Below are positions 45,348 to 55,315 of a stretch of 64,000 nt of DNA, piece after piece (the first letter of the stretch is position 1; each line of letters begins with the position of its first letter). Source of the DNA: Plazaster borealis (Eukaryota; Echinodermata; Asteroidea; Forcipulatida; Labidiasteridae). Below the pieces are notes generated by a model. The model had not been told where the DNA came from, searched no databases, and saw only the letters and a list, made by a program, of their open reading frames with translations. The stretch spans positions 6,992,273-7,056,272 of the forward strand of contig CM037467.1 in NCBI GenBank assembly GCA_021014325.1, written 5' to 3'. The translations under genes were made by a program, and so were the position numbers.

Positions 45348-46177
45348 TGTAGCGGATTAAATTCACCGCCAGTAGAAATTAGGAATACGAACAACTAAAA
45401 TCACTAAGAGAAATCGAGAACAGAATAATTGAAACAAGATGGAAACGAAATGCCGATACATAGTTATATTTTATCCCTTAACGGGACCATCCAAACAACG
45501 TATACCAAATGACAAGGCTTTTTGCCACAAAGGAAAATACTAAACAAAGTCTGGCAAAGCAAAGATTTCGGGACACTCCTAAACTAAAATAAATAAATGG
45601 TATTACCTTAATAATGGTCGGATGACTGGCTGCAACTTATACAACTTAAACAACCCAACTTTATACAGAAAAACTAACACCCAGCCTCCGACCACAACCT
45701 CCTGCTCCCTGCCACAGGACAAGACTGCCACCCCGAGCTCTAAGGCCCAGTGGTTTTATTAGAGTGGTCTGTAAGATTAACAATAACCATTAACTGCATT
45801 CCTTCTCCCAGATAGGGAGAACTGGACTGGAATGTCTAATTATTACAAGACAATTACAAATAACTGCATTCCTTCTCCCAGACCGAGAAATTGGAATGAC
45901 TCTTAAATATTACAAGACAATAACTGCATTCCTTCTCCCAGACCGAGAAACTGGAATGACTCTTAAATATTACAAGACAATAACTGCATTCCTTCTCCCA
46001 GACCGAGAAACTGGAATGACTCTTAAATATTACAAGACAATAACCAATAACTGCATTCCTTCTCCCCGACTGAGAAACTGGAATGACTCTTAAATATTAC
46101 AAGACAATAACCAATAACTGCATTCCTTCTCCCCGACTGAGAAACTGGAATGACTCTTAATCATCTTATCCATCACA
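45348..46177 (-). repeat. 3' LTR of the Gypsy element
   Basis: 830 bp, matching 51603-52432. The right-hand third consists of about six tandem units of 55-60 bp (TAACTGCATTCCTTCTCCCAGA, GAAACTGGAATGACTCTTAA). On the minus strand ATAAAATATAA (near 45465-45476) could serve as TATA box and AATAAAA (about 45753-45759) as poly(A) signal; their relative order would need transcript data. Confidence 0.9.
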
Positions 46178-46194
46178 CTACCCTCCTCCCACAG
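46178..46194 (-). other. Polypurine tract
   Basis: CTGTGGGAGGAGGGTAG on the minus strand directly abuts the TGTGATGG start of the 3' LTR, the expected place for priming of plus-strand DNA. Confidence 0.75.
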
Positions 46195-46540
46195 AAGGCG
46201 TGTCCCCACGACTTAATGGTGAATAAAAAATATATATTAATATCAATCGGTATCATATAATGTCCAAAGATGATTTGCAAAACTTCATGGAGATAGGTTC
46301 AAATGAACATTTGTTTTACTAGATGTTACATAGGCTTTTAAATGAAGAAAGTGTCCACAGTTGGTCTGCAGCCCAAAGGAGCACCATCAAAATGTAGCAT
46401 GTAAAGCCCATAAATCAAAATGTTCAAGTTCGGTTAGATCACGAAATCTCCTGTTTGCATCCAGCGGGGAGGTTGACGGTTTCGTCGCGGGTGATTTGGC
46501 CGGCCGGTCCAATTATCACTGCCATGTTGTTCTGAAACTT
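46195..46540 (-). other. 3' untranslated part of the Gypsy element
   Basis: About 345 bp between the pol stop and the polypurine tract. No frame is seen, so no env-like gene. Confidence 0.6.
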
Positions 46541-48202
46541 CTAATTCATCCTCTCCTCAATGTCATGGTTGTGGATGATTGAGTTACCGAGTGGGGTATC
46601 TGAGGCAAAATTTATCCCTGCCTCATCCCCAAGTCCACGATCCTCCTTTGACGTGTAATCTCTCACGTCTGCTACTTCAACCTCCCGTTCAGTAGAATCG
46701 TTAGCTGAAGCCCTGATTCCTCGTAGGTTTGTCAGTAGATTTGAAGGCGCCTCATCCCGCCTATCAACAGTGGTAGTGCCATCTTCGTTCTCGCCTGAAG
46801 GATCCTGTTCAAAAGTACTTGAATAGCACGGTTTTAACCTATCAAAATGTACCACCACACGATAGTGCGTTTTTACATTTTCAATCCTGTACACAGCATC
46901 TGAAATACACTTTTTGACAATGAATGGGCCTTTCCAAAAAGATTGCAACTTAGGACTTAGACCAACTTTTCTTCTAGGGCAAAATAACCAAACCTTATCA
47001 CCCTCCTTGTAAGGTTTACCTTTGAGTTTTGCATCATACAAGCGTTTTTGACGTTTTTGCTCGCCTTGTATATGATTTCGTGCCATCTCAAAAGCTCTGT
47101 GCATGCGACCATCTATCTCAGATGCATATGCCTCTGGGGTCACAATTTCACTTGTTTCTGGCGTTGGTTGAGTGACTAAAACATCAAGAGGTAAATTTAC
47201 CTCTCTGCCAAACATCATTCTATTTGGGCTAATTCCGGTGGTTTCTTGCTCACTTGCCCGATAACTCATCATAACATATGGAATGTGTGTATCCCAGTCA
47301 GCTTGGTCGTCACATACATACATGCTTAACATAGACAATATAGTTCTATTAAATCTTTCCACGAGACCATCAGACTGTGGGTGATAAGCAGTAGTCCTAG
47401 TTTTATTGATTCCTAAAAGGCGGCACACGGATTGAAATATCTTGCTTTGGAAATTCGAACCTTGGTCTGAATGAAGGGATAACGGAACTCCGTAACGGCA
47501 AATAAATTGCTCAACCAAAACTTTGGCTACTGTTTCTGCCTCCTGATTTCTCAAAGGATAGGCCTCAGCCCACTTTGTGAAATAGTCCATAACTATCAGA
47601 ATGTAATGGTTACCATTTCTTGACCGAGGCAAGGGACCAAGTATATCCAAAGCTACCCTTTCAAAGGGGCACCAACCAGGAAGGTTTCATTGAACTTCGA
47701 AATTTGGGGGCAGGTGTTTTACGTTTTGCACATTTTTCACACTGCCTAATCCAGTTTGTTATGAAAGAACGGTAGCCTATCCAATAATACTGACGTTGGA
47801 TTTTCTTAAAGGTTTTTGTTCTACCTAAATGGCCACCAGTTCTGGAATCATGTGCTAATTGCACCACTTCTTTTGTAATGATCTTGGAATCACCAACTGC
47901 TTAGTACTTGACGAAGAATTATCAACATAACGTCTGTACAACATACCTTGTTCTAGCTCTAGCTGGTCCCAAATATACCAGTATCCCTTAGTCTCCCGGC
48001 CCAGACCACCAATCAGACTTCCGGGAGGTTTCTCAGCAGAACTTTCCTTCATCTTTATGATTGGTGCTAACACATCATCGTTCCGCTGAGCCTCCCGTAG
48101 TCCGACCGGGTCCAAACCTGTAAAGACACTAAGAGAACAACTGTTAACTTTGTCATTAACAACATTTACATTCACTGGTCCATCCTCATTTTCAAATGGC
48201 AT
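46541..48202 (-). pseudogene. pol: Pol, linker and integrase part with frame breaks
   Basis: After a linker (from MPFENEDGPV) comes the HHCC zinc-binding domain (HDSRTGGHLG, then CEKCAKRK), then the integrase core. Its DDE residues lie in LDILGPLPRS, LHSDQGSNFQ and LVERFNRT. A C-terminal GPF-type domain (WKGPFIVKKC, VHFDRLKPCY) follows. No chromodomain is visible. Breaks, each one base short, lie at plus-strand runs 47871-47874, 47681-47682 and 47663-47665. From 47650 to the stop at 46541 the frame is open for 369 codons. Integrase inserts the DNA copy; the 4-bp CTAC duplication fits its staggered cut. Confidence 0.85.
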
Positions 48203-49555
48203 TCTTGAAAGGAATCTGCATTTTTATGTTGACTTCCTGTCTATAACAAATTTCATAGTCAAACGCACTCAAAGTTTCTATCCATCTGGCCAATTGGCCT
48301 TGTACATCTTTGAAATTGCACAGCCATCTTAGTGAGCCATGGTCGGTGCGTATGGTAAATTTTCTCCCGTATAAGTAATGTTTAAAGTGTTTCACAAAAT
48401 GTACAACTGCGAGGAGTTCTCTCTTTGTTACACTGTAATTTCGTTCACTTTTAGTCAATTTACGACTTCCGTAACTTATAACTTTCTCTTGTCCTTCTTG
48501 GATTTGTGAAAGAACTCCACCAATGCCCTTATCGCTAGCATCTGTATCTAGAATAAAAGGCTTTGAAAAGTCAGGAAATGTAAGAATACTTGCAGAAGTT
48601 AGCTTACGTTTAAGTTCCTGAAAAGACTGTTCACACTCGATAGTCCATTTAAAACCTACGTTCTTATGAGTCAGTTTATGAAGTGGTGATGCTATAAGAG
48701 CAAAATTTTGAATGAAACGTCGATAATAGGAACATAACCCAAGAAAACTACGCACTTCAGCAAGCTTACATGGCGTTGGCCAGTCTAGTATTTTACGTGT
48801 TTTTCTGGGTCAGTGGACACACCTTGGTCTGACACAACGTGCCCAAGATACAAAACTTCTTTTGAAACAGAAAACATTTTTTTGGTTTCAGTTTGAGGCC
48901 TGCGGCTGAAAGCCTGCTAAAAACTTCACCCAGTCGTGAGCTGTGTTCTTCAAAAGTCTGGGCAAATACCAAAATATCATCAATGTATACCAAACATGTC
49001 TGCCAATGTAAACCAGCTAGGACACGCTCCATTAATCTTTCGAAAGTACTCGGAGCATTACATAGGCCAAAAGGCATCATGTTAAACTCATATAAACCAG
49101 TTCCCGTTGTGAAAGCCGTTTTACACTTATCTTTGGGGTCAACTTCAACCTGCCAATAGCCACTAGCTAAGTCTAACGACGAGAACCACTTTGAGCCAGA
49201 TAGTGTGTCAAGGCTGTCATCAACGCGTGGTAACGGGTATGCATCCTTATAAGTGACATCGTTTAATTTTCTGTAATCGATGCAAAACCTAGTGGTCCCG
49301 TCTTTTTTTTAACCAGAATGACAGGACTTGCCCACGGGATACTGGATGGAGAAATGACCCCTTTTTCTAACATGTCTTCTACCTGCTTTTGAGCCTCTGC
49401 TCGTTGGTGATGAGGTAATCTGCGCGCAGGCTGCCGTTTTGGCCTAGCATCAAAGGTTTCTATGTTATGATACACTACATTCGTTTGGCCAAGCTCCCCA
49501 TCTTTTGAAAACACACTGTCATAATCATGTAACATGTTCTTTAACTTAACTTTTG
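48192..49555 (-). pseudogene. pol: Pol, reverse transcriptase and RNase H part with frame breaks
   Basis: RT signatures appear in order in shifting frames: GVISPSSIPWASPVILVKKK, then FCIDYRKLND, FSSLDLASGYWQ, MMPFGLCNAPSTFERLM and the catalytic LVYIDDILVF. RNase H follows: FILDTDASDKGIGGVLSQ, TKRELLAVVHF and IRTDHGSLRWL supply the acidic residues. Frame breaks lie at the T runs 49551-49554, 49303-49310, 48860-48863, 48800-48804 and 48221-48225 and at the A run 48208-48210 (plus strand). Each behaves as the loss of one base and shifts the frame by one, and no other disabling change was seen. As the sequence stands, the protein cannot be made in one piece. Whether the breaks are real or read errors is open. 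Confidence 0.85.
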
Positions 49556-50377
49556 TTCACCTGTTAAGTGTTCTGAACTTTTTTGATACAACTCTTCCAA
49601 CTGAGAATTTGAGCCATTACTTGTGCATTCATGGTTTTCCACAGCTTGAGTTACACTTGCAGGTTGCAAAACTGCTACCTGGGTACCTTTGTACACCGTA
49701 GTTGCATCTGTTTTCAAGTTTAACATTCTAATTGGCACATAGTTATTTTTATCACAATTGGCAAATGTACGTCCAATTAACATACTATTATCTTTGGTCA
49801 CATAACATCTTGACGGTTCTAGTAACCCACCTCGTGTGCCTATAGCACGAACATGTACTTCCCCTGGGACTATAGCCTCCTGACCCGACGGGATTGTAAT
49901 AGTTTCTGCTACAGAAACCCTACAACAGTTACCAGTATCCACATTCTCAAGTGTCACTGGCACTTCAAATTTACCGAACCTCAACTTCTGTTTAGGCAAA
50001 TCCAACACTCCTCCCTGATTTGAAAGAAAATCTAAGCCCAAAATGCCAGCCTGCGTAATGGGTGCAACAAAAATTGCATGACGTCTTACAAGATTACCGA
50101 GTCTAATGACTATTTCTGCACAACCCTTCACCTTAAGTGCCGTACCTTCGGCAGCTATTATGGACTCACTACAAGAATGCAGTGTCTGTCTCACATTCAA
50201 AGGCAATAACTCCCAAGTAAGTGGGTGTAAAATTGTTACTGATGACCCTGTATCTAACAAAAATTTAACATCAACACTATTTACCTTACCCCTGACAAAA
50301 ATTGTACTCTTGGCCTCACAGTTCAATGTTGGCTGGGTACCGGCCCCATACTCAGCCCCACCTGGTTTCCCTGCTCG
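49541..50377 (-). CDS. pol: Pol, protease part
   Basis: The pol frame opens after 50378 and overlaps the end of gag in -1 phase. The aspartic protease shows FLLDTGSSVTILHP (the active-site DTG, about 25-27 codons after TTG at 50326), followed by LGLDFL as the second core motif. It would cut the Gag-Pol polyprotein. This segment has no internal break. It ends at a false stop where an A run (plus-strand T run 49551-49554) is one base short. Confidence 0.85.
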   Translation of the reverse strand, partial: RAGKPGGAEYGAGTQPTLNCEAKSTIFVRGKVNSVDVKFLLDTGSSVTILHPLTWELLPLNVRQTLHSCSESIIAAEGTALKVKGCAEIVIRLGNLVRRHAIFVAPITQAGILGLDFLSNQGGVLDLPKQKLRFGKFEVPVTLENVDTGNCCRVSVAETITIPSGQEAIVPGEVHVRAIGTRGGLLEPSRCYVTKDNSMLIGRTFANCDKNNYVPIRMLNLKTDATTVYKGTQVAVLQPASVTQAVENHECTSNGSNSQLEELYQKSSEHLTGEQKLS

Positions 50378-51534
50378 TTAGACGAGGTGTTCCGGAAAAC
50401 TTGCGGTTGGTTGGGTTGGTTGGGTTGGGGGGCATTATACGGACACTCGAACTGTCTGTGGCCTTCCTGCCTACAATTCCAACACACAATGGGACCCCTA
50501 GGTCGTCTAAGCCTATTACTCGACTGCTTTTCTTTGAGAATAGTCTGAAGCTCTTTTACAGTTTGTTCTAATTGTTCAACCTTAAGTTTAAGACCATCCT
50601 GAGTAGGTACATGTAGCTCAGTATCACATGAGGCACTAGTAGTAGTTGGCTTACTCTGACATGCATTAGCACCTATCCTCTGCAACATATCAGTCTTGTT
50701 ATACTCAACCTGAATAAAGGCCTCTTCTTCTAGTGCCGCAGTAAGGGCAGCTCCGAGGTCTCTAGGTTTAGTCCTTCTTACTTGCATTCTAACCTCAGGT
50801 AAGTCTAATGCCTCTATAAAATGATCTCTGCCTAACTCTTCCCTAAGTTCTGCTGATACCTCAGGGTACGCTTTAAAAACAAGTCTGCGAATATCACTAG
50901 CTAACTCGGGCAACTTCTCGCTTTTCCTGCGTGTTCTTACTTTAAGCTTAGCCCTATACAGACCTGTCTGTCCTTGCGGAGAAAATCGATCTTTCAACGC
51001 ATTGACAACTGCAGAAAAATCAAGTTTAATTGAATCAGCTAAGTCAGTATAAACCTGGAGGGCTGGCCCTCGCAACCTCACGGCTAGAAATCTAGTTTTC
51101 TGGTCTAAGGACCACCCGTTTATCTGGCTACATAAATTCAAATTAGTTAACCAATCCTCGAATGACTTGCTACCATCGTAATTATCTGGCTGAACGACTG
51201 GCTTTACCGTGCCTGGCTGTCTTAAAGTACTACTTAAAGCTACTGGTACGTCATTAGTCCTATTGGGCATATTGGAACGTTGTGGTAATGAACAAAAATC
51301 AGTACTAGGAGTGTCCAAACTAGGAGAACCAGCACCTAAAACTTCATTTACAACTATAGGAGTGTCCCGAGGTGGCAGTCTTAGTCTACCCGAAGGGGCA
51401 GACCTGTGGCTGGGAACACTGGAACTTTGTGTCGTCCTTAACTCAGCCAGCCTTTCTCTTCTAGACCGTATTTCCTCGTCTAAAAGTCTTAGTGTTTGGT
51501 TCAACTGACCAGCCAAATCTGTTCTCGATCCCAT
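50323..51534 (-). CDS. gag: Gag polyprotein of the Gypsy element
   Basis: 403 residues from the ATG at 51534, 69 bases after the LTR. The N-terminal part (about 5-35) is a helical, charged stretch (LLDEEIRSRRERLAEL). The middle (about 115-270) looks like a retrotransposon capsid: YDGSKSFEDWLTNL, then LAVRLRGPALQVY. A CCHC zinc knuckle, CWNCRQEGHRQFEC, lies at 351-364. It would package the RNA in cytoplasmic particles. The frame is intact and ends at TGA inside the overlap with pol, where a GGGAAAC heptamer occurs. Confidence 0.9.
   Translation of the reverse strand: MGSRTDLAGQLNQTLRLLDEEIRSRRERLAELRTTQSSSVPSHRSAPSGRLRLPPRDTPIVVNEVLGAGSPSLDTPSTDFCSLPQRSNMPNRTNDVPVALSSTLRQPGTVKPVVQPDNYDGSKSFEDWLTNLNLCSQINGWSLDQKTRFLAVRLRGPALQVYTDLADSIKLDFSAVVNALKDRFSPQGQTGLYRAKLKVRTRRKSEKLPELASDIRRLVFKAYPEVSAELREELGRDHFIEALDLPEVRMQVRRTKPRDLGAALTAALEEEAFIQVEYNKTDMLQRIGANACQSKPTTTSASCDTELHVPTQDGLKLKVEQLEQTVKELQTILKEKQSSNRLRRPRGPIVCWNCRQEGHRQFECPYNAPQPNQPNQPQVFRNTSSNEQGNQVGLSMGPVPSQH
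50365..50371 (-). promoter_or_regulatory. Predicted -1 ribosomal frameshift site GGGAAAC
   Basis: On the minus strand the gag codons read CAG GGA AAC, so G-GGA-AAC fits the X-XXY-YYZ slippery pattern exactly in frame. Pol is in the -1 frame and is open from the TAA at 50378-50380 onward, so the heptamer lies inside the 58-base overlap. Downstream GGGGCTGAGTATGGGGCCGG and TACCCAGCC could pair as a stimulatory stem (GGCTG/CAGCC). Confidence 0.7.
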
Positions 51535-51578
51535 CTTAAGTAATTGAGTCGTACCTAATTAAATAAATAATTTATCCG

Positions 51579-51598
51579 CAATCCCACCGCTGCCACCA
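51579..51598 (-). other. Candidate tRNA primer-binding site
   Basis: On the minus strand TGGTGGCAGCGGTGGGATTG starts four bases after the 5' LTR. It begins with TGG, as a site complementary to a tRNA 3' CCA should. I cannot name the tRNA with confidence. Confidence 0.6.
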
Positions 51599-51602
51599 AA
51601 AC

Positions 51603-52432
51603 TGTAGCGGATTAAATTCACCGCCAGTAGAAATTAGGAATACGAACAACTAAAATCACTAAGAGAAATCGAGAACAGAATAATTGAAACAAGATGGAAA
51701 CGAAATGCCGATACATAGTTATATTTTATCCCTTAACGGGACCATCCAAACAACGTATACCAAATGACAAGGCTTTTTGCCACAAAGGAAAATACTAAAC
51801 AAAGTCTGGCAAAGCAAAGATTTCGGGACACTCCTAAACTAAAATAAATAAATGGTATTACCTTAATAATGGTCGGATGACTGGCTGCAACTTATACAAC
51901 TTAAACAACCCAACTTTATACAGAAAAACTAACACCCAGCCTCCGACCACAACCTCCTGCTCCCTGCCACAGGACAAGACTGCCACCCCGAGCTCTAAGG
52001 CCCAGTGGTTTTATTAGAGTGGTCTGTAAGATTAACAATAACCATTAACTGCATTCCTTCTCCCAGATAGGGAGAACTGGACTGGAATGTCTAATTATTA
52101 CAAGACAATTACAAATAACTGCATTCCTTCTCCCAGACCGAGAAATTGGAATGACTCTTAAATATTACAAGACAATAACTGCATTCCTTCTCCCAGACCG
52201 AGAAACTGGAATGACTCTTAAATATTACAAGACAATAACTGCATTCCTTCTCCCAGACCGAGAAACTGGAATGACTCTTAAATATTACAAGACAATAACC
52301 AATAACTGCATTCCTTCTCCCCGACTGAGAAACTGGAATGACTCTTAAATATTACAAGACAATAACCAATAACTGCATTCCTTCTCCCCGACTGAGAAAC
52401 TGGAATGACTCTTAATCATCTTATCCATCACA
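51603..52432 (-). repeat. 5' LTR of the Gypsy element
   Basis: 830 bp, apparently identical to the 3' LTR, including the internal tandem units. It carries the promoter for the element on the minus strand. Confidence 0.9.
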
Positions 52433-52700
52433 CTACACAACTGGAGCGTCTTGGAACCAAGACTACTCCAAGCACTGCGTATACATACACAATATACAGA
52501 CGTGGTATAGACCATGCAAGTCTCGCGCGTATTCGAACATTTTTGGGACCACTTTGGTCCAACGTACGATGCTTTAACGCGTGAAGGAAACAAACTCATG
52601 CGCTTTAACGGGTCCCAATGTTCGAACACGCACGAGACTTGCACAGTCTATTGTTGGGACTGCAGAACTAGTCTTGGTTCCAAGACGCTCCAGTTGTGTA
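52433..52700. mobile_element. MITE with CTACACAACTGGAGCGTC ends
   Basis: Left CTACACAACTGGAGCGTCTTGG and right complement CCAAGACGCTCCAGTTGTGTAG enclose about 268 bp. Internally TCGCGCGTATTCGAACATTT faces a related inverted stretch near 52600-52640 (AATGTTCGAACACGCACGAGA). The LTR element inserted exactly at its left tip. One end alone recurs at 53887-53920. Confidence 0.65.
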
Positions 52701-52788
52701 GTAACGAAAACCTAATTGCTATCTAAACCGTATCACACCCACGAACCAATCGTCACTAGAGGGCGCTATCATTTATGTAACCGCTATC

Positions 52789-52818
52789 CATTGATCTCTA
52801 TTATAATAGAGATCAATG
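52789..52818. other. Perfect 30-bp palindrome
   Basis: CATTGATCTCTATTA followed by its exact complement TAATAGAGATCAATG. The same half word, with a 9-base centre, occurs near 26764-26797 (CATTGATCTCTATTATATTT...TAGATCA). Confidence 0.75.
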
Positions 52819-52978
52819 CCGCTATCACACCCACAGATGTATTACTGGCTCTCAGTCAATTTGGGTAATTCAAGCCACAAGAGGGCGCGCTATAACGAGT
52901 TGTAACCGAGCGCAGTACACTATCCGCTATCGATCACTGACGTCTTGGGCCAAGACTACTATCACAGAAGCAGTTGAG

Positions 52979-53557
52979 CAGTCTGGTTCCCAGACCCAAA
53001 AATCTCCGACTAGGCCATCTTCGCCACTTTCTTCCCCTTCAGAAGATTCAGAAGACGCCATCTTTGTTCAATCCGTGGAACCGAAGTACTCAGAAACAAG
53101 CTCTGTCATTGGTCCACCTGCATGCTTAATGCGCTATGATTGGCCGAGCGTATAGTCATCGTTTTAGTTTTGGCACAAGCTCTTATAGTCATTTTTTTAA
53201 ACACACATTTTTGTTGTTTGCAACATCGCAAATAAAACCATAATGTGCAGGTTTTGGGTTTGACGACTTTTATGACGTGGTAAGTAGAATTTCGGACGAA
53301 TTTTAAGCCCAAATATAAGTAGTTGTGCGGGGTAGACTACTGGAAAGCAATATTTGGAGCATCATCCCGCGGTCTACTGCGCACTAACTGAATAGCTTCC
53401 GATCAGGTGATGGTTTCCCTGGAGATGACCCCCGACCCTGACAAGTTGCGTCATGCTCTATTTTTAACCGTGGGTGATACCTGACCTAAGATTTTTAACA
53501 AGAGACGTCAAGGAATCTTTGGTCAGTCAAGGAATCTTTGGTCAGGGAACCAGACTA
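52979..53557. mobile_element. Inverted-repeat element (TAGTCTGGTTCCC family), short copy
   Basis: An internally deleted relative of 43244-44384. Both ends are shared (AGTCTGGTTCCCAGACCC and GTCAGGGAACCAGACTA), but the centre differs. A 17-bp duplication (TCAAGGAATCTTTGGTCAG) occurs near the right end. Confidence 0.65.
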
Positions 53558-53646
53558 GCTGTTGAGCAGCGGTTCGTGGTCAGCCTCGTCTCCATGGTTG
53601 GTAATAAAGTAAACCATGGGGACGAGGTTGTTCGTGATGTGATAGA

Positions 53647-53790
53647 TAGGCCGTGTCCGAATTAGCAGCTACAGCTACGGCTACGGCTAGATTTCCGCGT
53701 CATCATGCGTTGAAGTATAGGACGTCCTTAGCAACATCCTTAGCAACAGCCGTAGCCGTAGCTGCAGCCGCCAATTCGGATACGGCCTTA
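53647..53790. mobile_element. Palindromic MITE (AGGCCGTGTCCGAATT family), complete copy
   Basis: TAGGCCGTGTCCGAATTAGC and its complement CGCCAATTCGGATACGGCCTTA close a 144-bp element whose arms CAGCTACAGCTACGGCTACG pair over some 40 bp. It is the intact version of the truncated copy at 11360. Confidence 0.8.
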
Positions 53791-53899
53791 CACAGAGCCG
53801 CTGCAGTTACATGAATGATAGCGCCCTCTAGTGGCGAGTGGTTCGTGGGGTGTGATAGCGGTTTAGATAGCGATTAGGTTTTCGTGACTACACAATTGG

Positions 53900-54255
53900 A
53901 CCGTCTTGGAACCAAGACTACTGCAGAACCCGTACAAAGGAACACAAAAGGGACAATGCTGTCCTCACTTTGGAATCCTTAGTATTTTTATGTCCTCACA
54001 TTTTTTCGTGCGCTTAGTCTATGGAGTGAAAGTTAGCGGGACCATGGAGGAAGGAAATAGGAAAGCCCTCACATAGATAGCAATAAATAGATGTAATTCT
54101 GTATAGCCAGTAGTATTGGAAACGAAGGCTCTTGGGCCACAGTTACTAGGTTATTTTTTTTCCCCTGGCATGTGTTGCTGGCTCTATTGTTTGTTCCCTA
54201 GTATTTTTTATCATTGTCTCAACTGTTTTATATTTTTATTGTTCTGTGAAACATG
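53900..54255. other. Anonymous sequence, no gene seen
   Basis: No supported feature. Confidence 0.35.
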
Positions 54256-54258
54256 ACG

Positions 54259-54262
54259 AATA

Positions 54263-54306
<44 letters not shown>

Positions 54307-54325
54307 TAATAATAATAATAATAAC
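54259..54325. repeat. (TAA)n microsatellite
   Basis: About 22 AAT/TAA units with one interruption (AATAAAAATAAT). Confidence 0.95.
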
Positions 54326-54738
54326 AGTATGTATGTGCACACAGAGACTGCACATAGCTCGGGCGGGTAACGCAGTAGCGCAAAGGGGAAACAAATAAAT
54401 AAATGAAAATAAAACTCCAACGCTTTGGTCAAGGCTATAATTATCTTTGGGGGCTTGTGGCCCTTCGTGAATTTGCAAAATGCAATTATTGCGATAGCAC
54501 CTATATAGGCCCCTCCTGTATTGATCAATCATTTTGATCGTGAAAACGGTGACGTTAACTTTTGGAATCGGCGATTAATACACGTAATTCCCTGCTGGAA
54601 AAGGGAGATTACAAGTGTACATTCCAATTCCTTCTGTCCCTCTTTGTGCGTGCAAGGGGGAATTGTACAAGACCAGCCCAGCATTCCGCGGTCTTGGATG
54701 AAACGGTGGAGCAAAAGTTGCCTTTCACATCCAAGAGA

Positions 54739-54757
54739 GGGGGGGGGGGGGGGGGGG
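54739..54757. repeat. G19 homopolymer
   Basis: An uninterrupted run of 19 G. Its length in the assembly is likely approximate. Confidence 0.9.
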
Positions 54758-55247
54758 AAACACAAATCCAGCGGTTGTTTTATGTAACAGCTGCAGCCTA
54801 GCGAGCTGCATTACGGGAACAGCCGTTGAATTGTGTTCGAAGGCCCTTGATCGTTTAGACGTGTATTTTTGAATACATTGCATTCTACAGTACAGTATAA
54901 AACCGTGATCCATGCGATAAACAAACAGGAAAGTAATTGGGAGCAAATTGAAAAAGATTATTTGAAATTACTTTTAAAATGTCGATTATTTCAACAGCCA
55001 AAGCACTGGAGGGAAGGTGAGAGAGGTAAGTGGACACATGTATGATATAGTAGAAGTACGACATTACTCGGGAGTCTCCGAACTTCTAAGAAAAGAGGAA
55101 CTGTACTTGAACTGAAGGAAGATAGAGTTGGTTTATAAAGGATGGATAGAGCAAGGAAGTGGTTTAAAGTTAAACTGAACTCAACATCACACTCGTACGT
55201 ACTTGGGTCCAGTGACTTCAGTGACTTCGTAGGGGCTAGCCCACGAT

Positions 55248-55315
55248 GAGGTTCGTTCCGCTATCGTCACAACTACGATTTGACGATAGCGGAGACGATA
55301 GCGAAACGAACCTCA
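55248..55315. other. Hairpin (GAGGTTCGTTCCGCTATCGTC)
   Basis: GAGGTTCGTTCCGCTATCGT pairs with ACGATAGCGAAACGAACCTC across about 26 bases, with one mismatch. It may be the core of another short inverted-repeat element or mark the 3' end region of the adjacent retrotransposon. Confidence 0.5.

Larger units (their letters stand above)
45348..52432 (-). mobile_element. Complete Gypsy-type LTR retrotransposon, recently inserted
   Basis: 7085 bp on the minus strand. Two 830-bp LTRs (3' LTR 45348-46177, 5' LTR 51603-52432) read TGTGATGG...CGCTACA; I found no difference between them. The target CTAC flanks both ends (45344-45347 and 52433-52436). A purine-rich tract precedes the 3' LTR and a primer-site candidate follows the 5' LTR. 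Gene order gag, protease, RT, RNase H, integrase is that of Ty3/Gypsy. There is no envelope-like frame and no chromodomain. Identical LTRs imply very recent insertion. Yet pol carries nine single-base breaks in A/T runs, all within 47.66-49.56 kb. Gag, protease and the integrase core are open. Confidence 0.93.
43150..53896. mobile_element. Nest of inverted-repeat elements split by a Gypsy retrotransposon
   Basis: A shared block (GATAGCGGTTTAGATAGCGA, TTAGGTTTTCGTGACTAC, and GATAGCGCCCTCTAGTGGCGA) occurs four times in alternating orientation: about 43150-43243, 45235-45347, 52697-52788 and 53793-53896. Two copies of a TAGTCTGGTTCCC element, two inverted TATTGAGAGAGTTG MITEs, one TAGACCTTTC MITE, one AGGCCGTGTCC MITE and the LTR element lie between these blocks. 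Removing the LTR element (keeping one CTAC) rejoins CGTGACTACACAACTGGAGC, which parallels CGTGACTACACAATTGGACC at 53883. Confidence 0.65.

Noticed and set aside
46195..46540. Possible envelope-like gene downstream of integrase
   Set aside because: Only about 345 bp remain before the polypurine tract and no long frame exists.
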